From NCBI RefSeq assembly GCF_902459535.1, contig NZ_LR699554.1:1116001-1180000 (forward strand): a stretch of 64,000 nucleotides of DNA, given 5' to 3'. The notes under the pieces are model-generated. The model saw nothing but the letters and a program-made list of their open reading frames with translations. It was not told where the DNA came from and did no database searches. Shown piece by piece: positions 19,666 to 28,576 of the stretch (position 1 is its first letter; each line of letters opens with the position of its first letter). The position numbers and the translations under genes were made by a program. Origin of the DNA: Paraburkholderia dioscoreae (GTDB lineage: Bacteria; Pseudomonadota; Gammaproteobacteria; Burkholderiales; Burkholderiaceae).

Positions 19666-20469
19666 TCAAATGAAGTTCAGGCCGATTCCGCCCAGCGGAC
19701 CATAGTCGACATGAAAGGTGTCGCCTGCCCGCGCGGGAATAGGGCTGGTGAACGAACCGCTCAGGATCACGTCGTTCGCGTTGAGCATTTCGTCGTACGG
19801 AGCGATCTTGTTGGCGAGCCAGGCCACGCCTGTGGCCGGATGATTCAATACCGCCGCCGCGAGTCCGCTTTCTTCCACCGCGCCGTTCCTGTAAAGCAGC
19901 GCGCCGACCCAGCGCAGATCGACATCCAGCGGACGCACGGGACGGCCGCCCAGCACGATGCCCGCATTCGCCGCAAAGTCCGAGATCGTGTCGTAGACCT
20001 TGCGCGGCGCTCGGGTTTCGCGGTCGAACTGTTCGATGCGCGCGTCGATGATTTCCACGGCCGGCGTTACGTAGGCGGTCGCGTCCAGCACGTCGAACAG
20101 CGTTACGCCAGGGCCTTTCAGCGGCCTGCTCAGCACGAACGCCAGTTCCACTTCCACGCGCGGCGCAATGAAGCGGTCCGCGCGTATGTCCTGGCCGTTT
20201 TCGATGAACATGCTGTCGAGCAGCGGCGCGTAGTCGGGTTCGTCGATCTGCGACGAGCGCTGCATGGCGCGCGACGTGAGGCCGATTTTGCGGCCCTTGA
20301 TCACGTGGCCTTCGGCGAGTTTCAGTTTCACCCACTCGCGCTGGATCGCGTAACCGTCCTGTACGGTCATCTGCGGATAGGCGGCGGAGAAGTGGCGCAA
20401 TTGAGTACGCGTTTTCTCGGCATGGTCGAGTTGTGCCGCAAGGTCGCGGATAGTCTGTTCGTCTAGCAT
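19666..20469 (-). CDS. hpaH: 2-oxo-hept-4-ene-1,7-dioate hydratase HpaH
   Basis: A 267-residue hydratase of the MhpD/HpaH family that adds water to 2-oxohept-4-enedioate. Landmarks are GRKIGLTSRAMQ, the acidic metal ligands in APRVEVELAFVL, and VTPAVEIIDARI. The start at 20467-20469 gives MLDEQTIRDLAAQLDHAE, the normal family beginning; a longer frame upstream overlaps hpaF and is not used. The gene lies 20 bases after hpaF. Confidence 0.95.
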   Translation of the reverse strand: MLDEQTIRDLAAQLDHAEKTRTQLRHFSAAYPQMTVQDGYAIQREWVKLKLAEGHVIKGRKIGLTSRAMQRSSQIDEPDYAPLLDSMFIENGQDIRADRFIAPRVEVELAFVLSRPLKGPGVTLFDVLDATAYVTPAVEIIDARIEQFDRETRAPRKVYDTISDFAANAGIVLGGRPVRPLDVDLRWVGALLYRNGAVEESGLAAAVLNHPATGVAWLANKIAPYDEMLNANDVILSGSFTSPIPARAGDTFHVDYGPLGGIGLNFI

Positions 20470-20489
20470 GGTGGATTCTCGATGAGCCG

Positions 20490-20903
20490 CTATTCGGCCT
20501 TCAGGCGCGCGTGCAGGTTGTTGTGTTTCCACGTACCGGCTTCGCTGAATTCATTGATCTCCAGCGACAACGCCAGGCCGTGCTGTTCGAATTCAGCGGC
20601 GAAGTGCTGTTTGATCAGCGCGAACAACGCTTCGCCGGTGGCCTTTTTCACGGCTTCCGGGCGGCCTGCGCCGATCTTCAGGTTCGCGTGCAGAAATGCA
20701 GCGTCGGTGCGTCCGTCGGCGATGCAGTACTGCTCGCAGCGCAACGCGCGCACGCGGATGCCACCGAGCGGATAGACGCGCTGTTCGCCTTCGTTGCCAC
20801 TTTCGCGCTGCGCGTCGAGGCAATGCGCGAGCGCGTTGCACAGTTGTCCGATGCTTTCCGCGCCGGCGAGATTGGCGCTGTATTCGAGTGTCAGATGCGG
20901 CAC
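20490..20903 (-). CDS. hpaF: 5-carboxymethyl-2-hydroxymuconate delta-isomerase HpaF
   Basis: A 137-residue member of the tautomerase superfamily that converts 5-carboxymethyl-2-hydroxymuconate to 5-oxopent-3-ene-1,2,5-tricarboxylate. It begins MPHLTLEYSANL, so Pro becomes the catalytic N-terminal residue after Met removal. The family segments PLGGIRVRALRCEQYCIADG and SLEINEF are present. It sits 21 bases after hpaD and is the usual partner of hpaG and hpaE. Confidence 0.93.
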   Translation of the reverse strand: MPHLTLEYSANLAGAESIGQLCNALAHCLDAQRESGNEGEQRVYPLGGIRVRALRCEQYCIADGRTDAAFLHANLKIGAGRPEAVKKATGEALFALIKQHFAAEFEQHGLALSLEINEFSEAGTWKHNNLHARLKAE

Positions 20904-20924
20904 AGTGAACTCCTTCGTTGCAAC

Positions 20925-21788
20925 TCAAACGGGCAGGGGCGTAACCGGAAAGATCGCGTTGATCTGGCCAGTGCCCGAACTGCCGAAGTACGGCGTGACG
21001 ACCTCCACCTTGCCCTCGTAACGATCCCAGCCGAGCGCGCCGAGCAGCATGGCGGTGTCGTGCATGCCGCCTTCGCCCCAGCATTTCTCGTTGTAAAGCG
21101 GCAGCATTTCACAGAAGGTCTTCCAGTCGCCGGCTTCCCACAACTCGACCACCTTGCGGTCCATCTGTTCGAGAAACGGATTCCACACCTTGTGCATGAA
21201 CTGTTCGGCCGTGCCGTTGTTGGCGAAGTGATGACTCAGCGACCCGCTCGCCAGAATCGCGACGGTGCCCTCGTAACGTTCCTCGATCGCCTTGCGCACC
21301 GCGAGGCCGAAGCGCACGCTCGTGTCGAGGTCATGCCACACGCACCAGCCCGCTACCGAGACGGCCTTGAAATGCTGATCCGCGTTCATGTAGCGCATCG
21401 GCACCAGCGTGCCGTATTCGAGTTCGAGCGTGGTCTCGCTGTGCGCGCGGCTCTTTACGCCCATTTCGTTGGCGACTTCCGCGATCAGATTACCGAGTCC
21501 GACATTGCCCGGATACGCGTACGGCATGTTCTTGATGAAATGCGGCAACTCGTTGCTCGTATAGATACCTTCGAACTTCGGCGCGCAATTGATATGGTAT
21601 TCGCTGTTCACCAGCCAATGCACGTCGAACACGACGATCGTATCCACGCCCAGTTCGCGGCAACGCCGGCCGATTTCATGATGACCGTCGATCGCGGGTT
21701 GACGGCAGCCCTTATGCGGACCGTCGAGCTCGGACAGATATAACGACGGGACGTGAGTCACTTTTGCTGCCAACGCGAGTTTGCCCAT
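20925..21788 (-). CDS. hpaD: Homoprotocatechuate (3,4-dihydroxyphenylacetate) 2,3-dioxygenase HpaD
   Basis: A 287-residue class III (LigB-type) extradiol dioxygenase that opens the ring of homoprotocatechuate to 5-carboxymethyl-2-hydroxymuconate semialdehyde. It starts MGKLALAAKVTHVPSLYLSE, closely matching the E. coli HpaD N-terminus. Iron-ligand histidines lie in KVTHVPS and VVFDVHWLVN, with the catalytic His in SGSLSHHF. I chose the ATG at 21786-21788, which has GGGAG 6 bases upstream; the frame is open further upstream but without homology. The 86-base gap to hpaE holds no gene. Confidence 0.95.
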   Translation of the reverse strand: MGKLALAAKVTHVPSLYLSELDGPHKGCRQPAIDGHHEIGRRCRELGVDTIVVFDVHWLVNSEYHINCAPKFEGIYTSNELPHFIKNMPYAYPGNVGLGNLIAEVANEMGVKSRAHSETTLELEYGTLVPMRYMNADQHFKAVSVAGWCVWHDLDTSVRFGLAVRKAIEERYEGTVAILASGSLSHHFANNGTAEQFMHKVWNPFLEQMDRKVVELWEAGDWKTFCEMLPLYNEKCWGEGGMHDTAMLLGALGWDRYEGKVEVVTPYFGSSGTGQINAIFPVTPLPV

Positions 21789-21874
21789 CGCGGTCTCCCA
21801 TGCAGGATAATTGCTATTTGGTATGGCCTGTTCCGCGCGATGCATCACGCCCACGCGCACAAAACATCCGCGCC

Positions 21875-23332
21875 TCAAACGCCCCAGCGCGGAATGTGAT
21901 GCGAGCCGAGCGACACACAAACGTTCTTCGGTTCGAGGAACACTTCGTAGCTCCACGTACCACCTTCGCGACCCACGCCGGATGACTTGGTGCCGCCGAA
22001 CGGCTGGCGCAGATCGCGCACGTTCTGGCTGTTGACAAAGCACATGCCCGCTTCGACGGCGGCGGCAACGCGCAGCGCGCGGCCCGTGTTCTCGGTCCAG
22101 ATGTAGCTCGACAGGCCGTAGGAGATGTCGTTGGCGAGCTTGATCGCGTCGGCTTCGTCGTCGAACGGAATCAGGCAGGCGACCGGGCCGAAGATTTCTT
22201 CCTGCGCGATACGCATGCGGTTGTCGACATCGACGAACACGGTGGGCTGGACGAAGTTGCCTTTGCGCAGCGCGTCGGGCAACGCGGGCAGATCGAGGCC
22301 GCCGCACGCGAGCGCCGCGCCTTCTTTCGGGCCCAGTTCGATATAGCTGCGCACTTTCGCCAGATGGCCCTGGCTGATCATGGGGCCGACAATGGTGTTG
22401 TCGGACAGCGGATCGCCCACGCTCAAACGCTTCGCACGCTCGACGAAACGCTCGGCAAAGCGCGCGTAAATGCCCCGTTGCACGAGAATGCGCGAACCCG
22501 CCGTGCAGCGTTCACCATTGTTCGAGAAGATCATGAACACGGCGGCGTCGAGTGCGCGTTCGAAGTCGGCGTCGTCGAAAATCACGAACGGCGACTTGCC
22601 GCCGAGTTCCATCGAAAACTTCTTCAGCCCCGCGGTTTGCACGATACGGTTGCCGGTCGCCGTCGAACCGGTGAACGACACGGCATGCACGTCCGGATGC
22701 GCGACCAGCGGTTCGCCGGTTTCTTTGCCGAAGCCGTGCACCACGTTCAGCACGCCGGCGGGAATGCCGGCTTCGAGCGCGAGATTGCCGAGCATCGCGG
22801 CGGTGAGCGGCGACAGTTCGCTCATCTTCAACACGGCCGTATTGCCGAATGCGAGACAGGGCGCCACCTTCCAGGTCGCCGTCATGAACGGCACGTTCCA
22901 CGGCGAGATCAGCGCGCAGACGCCGACCGGATGAAACAGCGTGTAGTTCAGATGCGTATCGGTCGGATACGTATGGCCGTCGACACGCGTGCACATTTCG
23001 GCGAAGTAGCTGAAGTTGTCGGCGGCGCGCGGCACGAGTTGCTTGCGCGTCTGCGAGATCGTCTGACCGGTGTCCTTCGTTTCGGTCTCCGAGATTTCCG
23101 GCACATTCTTCGCAATCAATTCGCCGAGCTTGCGGACCAGCTTCGCGCGTTCCACGGCTGGCCTGGCGGCCCATGCGGGAAACGCGTCTTTGGCGGCGCG
23201 CACGGCGGCGTCCACTTCTTCCGCACCGCCGCGGGCTACTTCAGCGAGTACCTCTTGCGTGGCCGGATTGACGGTTTCGAAGTAGTCTTTCGCGGCGCCT
23301 GATTTGCCGTTGATCAGATGGTCGATTCGCAT
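21875..23332 (-). CDS. hpaE: 5-carboxymethyl-2-hydroxymuconate semialdehyde dehydrogenase HpaE
   Basis: A 485-residue NAD-dependent aldehyde dehydrogenase that oxidises the ring-fission semialdehyde. Catalytic motifs are SPWNVPFM, FTGSTATGNRI, MELGGKSPF (general-base Glu) and NNGERCTAGSR (nucleophilic Cys). The C-terminal QPFGGTKSSGVGREGG is as in HpaE orthologs. Substrate assignment rests on its place between hpaG2 and hpaD and on family similarity. Confidence 0.94.
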   Translation of the reverse strand: MRIDHLINGKSGAAKDYFETVNPATQEVLAEVARGGAEEVDAAVRAAKDAFPAWAARPAVERAKLVRKLGELIAKNVPEISETETKDTGQTISQTRKQLVPRAADNFSYFAEMCTRVDGHTYPTDTHLNYTLFHPVGVCALISPWNVPFMTATWKVAPCLAFGNTAVLKMSELSPLTAAMLGNLALEAGIPAGVLNVVHGFGKETGEPLVAHPDVHAVSFTGSTATGNRIVQTAGLKKFSMELGGKSPFVIFDDADFERALDAAVFMIFSNNGERCTAGSRILVQRGIYARFAERFVERAKRLSVGDPLSDNTIVGPMISQGHLAKVRSYIELGPKEGAALACGGLDLPALPDALRKGNFVQPTVFVDVDNRMRIAQEEIFGPVACLIPFDDEADAIKLANDISYGLSSYIWTENTGRALRVAAAVEAGMCFVNSQNVRDLRQPFGGTKSSGVGREGGTWSYEVFLEPKNVCVSLGSHHIPRWGV

Positions 23333-23361
23333 TGGCTTGTTGTCCCATGTAAAGCAGTCGA

Positions 23362-24120
23362 TCAGGCGCGGCCGAAGTCCGCGTCTGACGCAATCGTATT
23401 GACGAGACGGCCAAGGCCGTCGATTTCGCAGACCACTTCGTCGCCCGCATTGACATTGACGATGCCCTCCGGCGTGCCGGTCAGGATCACGTCGCCGGGC
23501 GCGAGGGTCATGAAACTGCTCAGGTATTCGATCAACGCCGGAATATCGGTGACGAGGTCGCGCGTATTGCCGTGTTGCTGACGCGTGCCGTTCACGAACG
23601 TGCGCAACTCCAGTTGCGTGACGTCTCCGATATCCGCTGCGTCGACGAACCAGGGGCCGAGCACTGTGCCGCCATCGCGATTCTTCACGCGCAGGTTGGG
23701 GCGGTAATAGTTTTCGAGGTAGTCGCGAATCGCGTAGTCGTTGGCGATCATATAGCCGGCCACATGCTGCATGGCGTTTTCGCGGGTGACGTTACGCGCG
23801 GTTTGCCCGATCACGACCGCGAGTTCGCACTCGTAGTGCATGAAGGTGACGTCGACGGGGCGGCGCGTCACGCCGCGATGACCCAGCACCGTGCGCGGTC
23901 CCTTGAGAAACACGAGCGGCTCTTCCTGTTTGCCGAACTGCAATTCCTTCGCATGCTCGGCGTAGTTCAAGCCGAGCGCGAAGATCGTGCCGACTTCGAT
24001 CGGGGCAAGCCAGACCACTTCATGCTCGCCGCGCACGCGGCCATCGGCGAGACGCACGCCATTGGTGTCGGGATAGGCTTCGTGAATCGCGCCCGCATAC
24101 GCAACACGGCCGCGCATCAT
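23362..24120 (-). CDS. hpaG2: Homoprotocatechuate pathway isomerase/decarboxylase, subunit HpaG2
   Basis: A 252-residue fumarylacetoacetate-hydrolase-fold protein. It carries out decarboxylation of 5-oxopent-3-ene-1,2,5-tricarboxylate and isomerisation of the product. The metal-binding acids lie in MHYECELAVVIG and IANDYAIRDY. In E. coli both halves are one fused HpaG; here they are separate genes, and this is the C-terminal-type half. Its first ATG overlaps the hpaG1 stop as ATGA. Confidence 0.9.
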   Translation of the reverse strand: MMRGRVAYAGAIHEAYPDTNGVRLADGRVRGEHEVVWLAPIEVGTIFALGLNYAEHAKELQFGKQEEPLVFLKGPRTVLGHRGVTRRPVDVTFMHYECELAVVIGQTARNVTRENAMQHVAGYMIANDYAIRDYLENYYRPNLRVKNRDGGTVLGPWFVDAADIGDVTQLELRTFVNGTRQQHGNTRDLVTDIPALIEYLSSFMTLAPGDVILTGTPEGIVNVNAGDEVVCEIDGLGRLVNTIASDADFGRA

Positions 24121-24890
24121 GGCTGTTCTCCCTCTTGTTCTTCGGCACCGACGAACGACACCGTAAGCGGCGGCATTGCGCCGATCGACAACGTGGCCGA
24201 GTCGCCGATATGCGCGACGGGCGAACCATGCGGCACGCCGAGCGTGATGACGTCGCCCGCGCCGAGCGTCATGAAGTCGGTTACGTCCGTGAGCAGTTGC
24301 GCCACATTCCGTACCGACGACGCGGTGCTCGCGCTGAAAGTCGCGCCCCCGTTAAGCGAAACCTCGATCTGCAGATCATCCGGCGCGGGAATATGACGCG
24401 CTGCAACCACGGCCGGCCCAACGACGCAGAAACCGTCGCGCGCCCGGAATCGTACCGACGGCCGGTACACGCTCGCATGCGGCACGCTGAGATCGGCAAC
24501 CAGCGTATAGCCGGCAATGTAGTGCAACGCCTGCTCCACGCCGACACGTGTTGCGGTGCGGCCAATCACGATGCCGAGCGACGCGCCGATTTCTACGCCC
24601 AACGCATTGTCCGGCACCACGACACGCGCGCGATGTCCGGCGAGCGTATTGCGCGGCTTCAGATAGAGCACCGGCGCTTTCGGCGGCGCTTTATAGGGTG
24701 CGGCGTGCATCGCATCGCCCAACGCCGCGAGCGCGGCTCGGTCGTTCAGCAAGGTGCCGTAGACCGCGCCGCTAACCGGTGCGCGGCATGCCATGCCGCG
24801 TGCGAGCAGCGCGGCCGCGCTGCTCGCATCCACGTCGCGGGGCAGCGCCTCGCCTTCGGGATGCAGCAGATGATCGGCAAGTGCAAACAT
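24117..24890 (-). CDS. hpaG1: Homoprotocatechuate pathway isomerase/decarboxylase, subunit HpaG1
   Basis: A 257-residue FAH-fold protein corresponding to the N-terminal half of fused HpaG. It has the block LYLKPRNTLAGHRARVVVPD, then GVEIGASLGIVIGRTA and YIAGYTLVADLSVPH. One of the acidic metal positions of the E-x-E type appears as E-I-G, which is usual for this less conserved half. The ATG at 24888-24890 gives MFALADHLLHPEGEALP; upstream extension would read through the palindromic operator and promoter. It is the first gene of the operon. Confidence 0.88.
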   Translation of the reverse strand: MFALADHLLHPEGEALPRDVDASSAAALLARGMACRAPVSGAVYGTLLNDRAALAALGDAMHAAPYKAPPKAPVLYLKPRNTLAGHRARVVVPDNALGVEIGASLGIVIGRTATRVGVEQALHYIAGYTLVADLSVPHASVYRPSVRFRARDGFCVVGPAVVAARHIPAPDDLQIEVSLNGGATFSASTASSVRNVAQLLTDVTDFMTLGAGDVITLGVPHGSPVAHIGDSATLSIGAMPPLTVSFVGAEEQEGEQP

Positions 24891-24915
24891 AAATGACCTG
24901 TCTCTTGTCAAAAAC

Positions 24916-24929
24916 ACTAACATGTTAGT
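24916..24929. promoter_or_regulatory. Likely HpaR operator
   Basis: A perfect 14-base palindrome, ACTAACATGTTAGT, lies between divergent hpaG1 and hpaR. It abuts the proposed -10 element of the hpaG1 promoter, where a bound MarR-family repressor would block transcription. Symmetry and position are seen; the HpaR assignment is inferred from family behaviour. Confidence 0.75.
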
Positions 24930-24959
24930 AGTATTGCGCTTGATATCATCCAGGGTCAA
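24930..24959 (-). promoter_or_regulatory. Candidate sigma-70 promoter of the hpa operon
   Basis: Read on the minus strand: TTGACC (24959-24954), an 18-base spacer, then AATACT (24935-24930). This matches 5/6 and 4/6 of the consensus hexamers. It lies about 40 bases before the hpaG1 start and directly upstream of the palindrome at 24916-24929. Confidence 0.5.
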
Positions 24960-25025
24960 TAGTCTGTCGGCTGATCGCGGGTTTTCCCTTAAGCTTCCAC
25001 GGCTGGTTTCAATTCAACTTCCACT

Positions 25026-25478
25026 ATGTCCGCTTCCGCTTCGACCCGAGTTTTGCACCGCAACCTGCCAATGTTGTTGCTGCGCGCCAGAGAAAAAATG
25101 ATGGAGCGTTTTCGTCCATTGATTACCGCGCATGGATTGACCGAGCAGCAGTGGCGCGTGATTCGCGCGCTAAATGAACACGGCCCGATGGAGCCGCGCC
25201 ATATCTCCGATATCTGCACGATTTCGAGCCCGAGCATGGCCGGCGTGCTCGCGCGCATGGAGAGCATGGAACTGGTGACCAAGGAGCGATTCGCCGAAGA
25301 TCAGCGGCGCGTGCTGGTGTCGCTCACGGGCACGAGCCTGGAATTGGTGCGCGTGATTTCCAAAGACCTCGAGGCGCATTACCGCGAGTTGGAGCGCAAG
25401 GTGGGGCCGGAGATCGTCGAGCGCGTATATCGCGCCGTGGACGATCTGCTGGCCGGTCTGGAGGAAGAAGAGGAGTGA
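25026..25478 (+). CDS. hpaR: Homoprotocatechuate degradation operon repressor HpaR (MarR family)
   Basis: A 150-residue MarR regulator with winged-helix region EQQWRVIRALNEHGPMEPRHIS and the HpaR-like CTISSPSMAGVLARMESMELV recognition segment (residues ~60-80). It is divergently transcribed from hpaG1 with a shared 135-base regulatory region containing a perfect palindrome, the normal arrangement for an aromatic-acid-responsive repressor. The C-terminus is an acidic run (EEEEE). Confidence 0.92.
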   Translation: MSASASTRVLHRNLPMLLLRAREKMMERFRPLITAHGLTEQQWRVIRALNEHGPMEPRHISDICTISSPSMAGVLARMESMELVTKERFAEDQRRVLVSLTGTSLELVRVISKDLEAHYRELERKVGPEIVERVYRAVDDLLAGLEEEEE

Positions 25479-25505
25479 AGTAAGGCCTGGCGTTTGCGCG
25501 CGGGT

Positions 25506-26645
25506 TTACCAACCGTGAAAACGTCTCCATTCCACGCTGTCGCCGTCCGGCGTCACCGCGTGGTATTCGGGAAACTGCGCGCCGGTGGCGCACGCATGAT
25601 TCGGCAGGACGCGCAGTTTCATGCCGATCGGGAAGCGTTGCGTGATGTCTTCGCCGGTGTGTGCGTGTTCTGCCGTCGCAGAGAGAATGCCGTGTTCCTG
25701 ATTGGCGGCGCTTATTACATAGCCGGGCAGCGGCGTGCCGTTCAGCAGACATGGCTGGCCGTAGCCGAAATCGTGCGACTGCTTCGAGGTGCCGCGATCA
25801 CGGCTCATTGCCATCCAGCCCGCGTCGAGAATGGCCCAGCCCTTGTCCGCCTGATGGCCGATCACCGTGGCGAGCACGCTGAGCGCGATATCGTCGAGCG
25901 CGCATACGCCGACGTTATGCATGACGAGATCGAACAGCACGTACACTCCCGCGCGCACTTCCGTGACGCCTTCCAGTTGCGTAGCCGCAAGAGCGGTCGG
26001 CGTCGAGCCGACGCTGACCGCCGGGCACGCAATGCCGGCCTCGCGCAGCCGCTGTGCCGCGCGGACGCAGCCCGCGCGTTCCTGTTCCGCCAGCGCGGCG
26101 AGCGCCTCGGGCGTATCCAGTTCGTAGCTGGAGCCGGCATGGGTCATCACGCCGCCCACCTTCACGCCGTTCTCGTGCAGAATCCGGCCGACTTCGAGCA
26201 AGGTGTCCTGTTCCGGTGTGATGCCTGAGCGGTGTCCGTCCGTGTCCACTTCGATCCATACCTCGAAGGTTTGGCCGTGCTGGTCGCTGAATGCGGCAAT
26301 GGCGGCTGCGGCGTTCGGGTTATCCACCACGAGCTTCAGATCGCAGCCCTGGCGGCGCAGCGCGAGCGCTCTCGGCAGCTTCGACGGAGCCATGCTGACG
26401 GCGTAAAGAATGTCTTCGGCGCCCGCGGCAAAGAATGCCTCCGCCTCCTTCAACGTCGAAACAGTAATGCCGCGCGCGCCTGCGGCGATCTGCGCGCGGA
26501 CCACGTCGATGCATTTGGTGGTTTTCACGTGTGGACGAAACGCGACGCCGAGCGCGTTCATATGCCCCTGCATTCGCGCGATGTTCTTCTGCATGCGGGC
26601 GATATCGATTAACGCGGCGGGGGTTTCGATCTGGTCGAGTTTCAT
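25506..26645 (-). CDS. DSD1-family PLP enzyme (D-threonine aldolase / D-serine dehydratase-like)
   Basis: A 379-residue fold-type III PLP protein: an alanine-racemase-like barrel with the cofactor lysine in RPHVKTTKC (K41), followed by the D-serine-dehydratase-like beta domain. Near the C-terminus it has NHACAT, an H-x-C pair. Characterised eukaryotic D-serine dehydratases bind zinc through His and Cys here, whereas D-threonine aldolases use His and Asp, so the sequence leans toward a dehydratase-type metal site. The substrate is unproven. It follows the HAD gene by 21 bases, probably in one operon. Confidence 0.82.
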   Translation of the reverse strand: MKLDQIETPAALIDIARMQKNIARMQGHMNALGVAFRPHVKTTKCIDVVRAQIAAGARGITVSTLKEAEAFFAAGAEDILYAVSMAPSKLPRALALRRQGCDLKLVVDNPNAAAAIAAFSDQHGQTFEVWIEVDTDGHRSGITPEQDTLLEVGRILHENGVKVGGVMTHAGSSYELDTPEALAALAEQERAGCVRAAQRLREAGIACPAVSVGSTPTALAATQLEGVTEVRAGVYVLFDLVMHNVGVCALDDIALSVLATVIGHQADKGWAILDAGWMAMSRDRGTSKQSHDFGYGQPCLLNGTPLPGYVISAANQEHGILSATAEHAHTGEDITQRFPIGMKLRVLPNHACATGAQFPEYHAVTPDGDSVEWRRFHGW

Positions 26646-26666
26646 GCTTTCACCGGGAAAATGGAG

Positions 26667-27338
26667 TCATGCGCGGTCGCGCCGGTTCACGCCGAAGCGG
26701 GCGAGCCATGCAACGAGCGAGTCGAGCGTCGGCGCTTCGATCTCGGGCGGCTGTGCGCCGGTTACGAGCGGCAGGCCGACGCGGTTGTGCCAGTAGGTCC
26801 GCAAGCCGACGGCGGCAGTGCCGAACATATCGTGGCTGGAGCCCGCCACGAACGCGGCTTCATGGGCCGCTATGCCGAGTTTTTGCAGGGCGAGACGGTA
26901 GGGTAGCGGATCCGGTTTGTACATGCCGGCTTCTTCGGCGGTGACGATTGCGTTCCAGCGAACCGGGAGGAGATTCGCCGCCTGTGTGCCGAGGCGCGCC
27001 GAGCAGTTGGTGACGACGGCCAGCTTGCAATGCGGCGCGAGCGTTTGCAATGCATCGACGGCACCACTCCACGGCGCGAGGTTCAGCCAGTCCGCTTCGA
27101 GCGCAAGCGCCGCGGATTCGGGCAGCCCGACTTGTGCGGCGGCTTCGCGCACCAGTTGTTCATACGCGAGGTACTTGCCGCAGCCGTAGGTCAGCCGCAG
27201 ATAAGCGGCGCGCCATGCGCGGCCCGCCTGTTCGGAACCGGCGGCGCGATTCCATGAGCTCCATGAGTCGAGCAGGGCGGTCAGCAGGTCGAACAGGACC
27301 GCTTTGGGATAGGCGGCGGGCACGGAAGCGAGGGTCAT
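26667..27338 (-). CDS. HAD-superfamily hydrolase, 2-haloacid dehalogenase-like
   Basis: A 223-residue HAD protein. Motif I is in AVLFDLLTALLDSW (Asp nucleophile), motif II in AVVTNCSA, motif III Lys in MYKPDPLPY, and motif IV in FVAGSSHDMFGTAAVG. The order and NCS/SSHD residues resemble type II haloacid dehalogenases, though many such homologs act on other small acids. The ATG at 27336-27338 is preferred; upstream in-frame codons lack family similarity. The gene is followed closely by the DSD1-type gene. Confidence 0.78.
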   Translation of the reverse strand: MTLASVPAAYPKAVLFDLLTALLDSWSSWNRAAGSEQAGRAWRAAYLRLTYGCGKYLAYEQLVREAAAQVGLPESAALALEADWLNLAPWSGAVDALQTLAPHCKLAVVTNCSARLGTQAANLLPVRWNAIVTAEEAGMYKPDPLPYRLALQKLGIAAHEAAFVAGSSHDMFGTAAVGLRTYWHNRVGLPLVTGAQPPEIEAPTLDSLVAWLARFGVNRRDRA

Positions 27339-27468
27339 GATCAGGCCGGCAGTAGACGGTGAACTGATTATAAAGTTCGATTGGCGCGGCAACGTTCAAA
27401 TGGACTAACTCATGGATTCAGTCGGACTGAATGATTGATTCGTGATTTCGCGCAACGCGTGTTGACAC

Positions 27469-28374
27469 TCATCGCCGCCAGGGTGGTTGCGGCCTGAATC
27501 TGCTCTGCAAATACTGCATGAAATGGCGGGTGCGCGCCGGCAGGCCGGTCCGCTGATGCGTGAGGGCGATGACGTCGGCTGCGGGCGCTCTCCATTCCGG
27601 CAGCAAACGGATGAGCTTGCCCTTCGCGAGGTCGTCGGCCACGTCCCATTCGGAACGCAGGATCACGCCGCGGCCTTCGCAGGCCCACTGGCGGATCACG
27701 TCGCCGTCATTGCAGCTCAGGCGGGAAGACACACGCACGCTGCGGCGCGTACGTCCTTTGCTGAACTGCCACAGCGAAACATCTTCGTTATTCTCGCGCA
27801 GCACGATGCAGGGTAATTTGCTCAACTCATCCGGAGACTCCGGCGCGCCGGTTCGCTTGATCAATGCAGGCGCTGCGCAGACGAACCGCGCGTTCGGTGC
27901 AATCGTGTAGCCGACCAGGTTCGACACCGGCAGTTCGCCGATATGCACGACGATATCGAAACGGTCCGTGGTCTCGGTCAAAGGCCGGTCGGATAGCGTG
28001 AGCGCGATATCGATATCCGGATTCTGCTGCTGGAACGCGGCAATCGCTGGAGCGAGATGTCGCCGTCCGAACCCCAGCGGCGCGTTGATTTTTAGCGTAC
28101 CGACGAGTCCGCCGCGGCGCATCTGCAAATCCTCGAACAGCGCGTCGAACTGCTGGACGAGCTTTGCCCCCCGTTCGCACAGCAGCGTGCCTTCTTCGGT
28201 GAATTGCAGGCGGCGCGCGGTGCGGTTCACCAGTTGCGCGCCCAGTTTCTTTTCCAGTTGTTGAAGACGCTGCGTGACCGCGGAGGGCGACAACCCCAGC
28301 TTTCGCGCGGCGGCGATCAGGCTCCCGCTTTCGCGCAGCGTCAACAGGAAGCGGATATCGGCCGAATCGTTCAT
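27469..28374 (-). CDS. LysR-family transcriptional regulator
   Basis: A 301-residue LysR-type regulator. The N-terminal winged HTH is at residues ~5-62 (SGSLIAAARKLGLSPSAVTQ), and the C-terminal part is a periplasmic-binding-protein-like effector domain. It lies upstream of and in the same direction as the HAD/DSD1 pair (130-base gap), and divergent from the sulfotransferase-like gene (202-base gap). It may control either. Confidence 0.88.
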   Translation of the reverse strand: MNDSADIRFLLTLRESGSLIAAARKLGLSPSAVTQRLQQLEKKLGAQLVNRTARRLQFTEEGTLLCERGAKLVQQFDALFEDLQMRRGGLVGTLKINAPLGFGRRHLAPAIAAFQQQNPDIDIALTLSDRPLTETTDRFDIVVHIGELPVSNLVGYTIAPNARFVCAAPALIKRTGAPESPDELSKLPCIVLRENNEDVSLWQFSKGRTRRSVRVSSRLSCNDGDVIRQWACEGRGVILRSEWDVADDLAKGKLIRLLPEWRAPAADVIALTHQRTGLPARTRHFMQYLQSRFRPQPPWRR

Positions 28375-28576
28375 GGCAGCAACGTTTGAGTGCGGAAGTC
28401 TGGCAGCTTAAAGTGTTTGCATGTGCGGTTCCAGTCCGGTCCGGCGCGCGTGGCGGCCAACGCAGCCTGGTTGGCAAGGTAAAGTGATGCTTCTGTTACT
28501 CGACCGTCAGCGCGGTCCGCCAAAGCGTGCGCTTGCGCTGAATTCCCGTTGTTTTTCATTTGAAAGAGAAGTCCAC

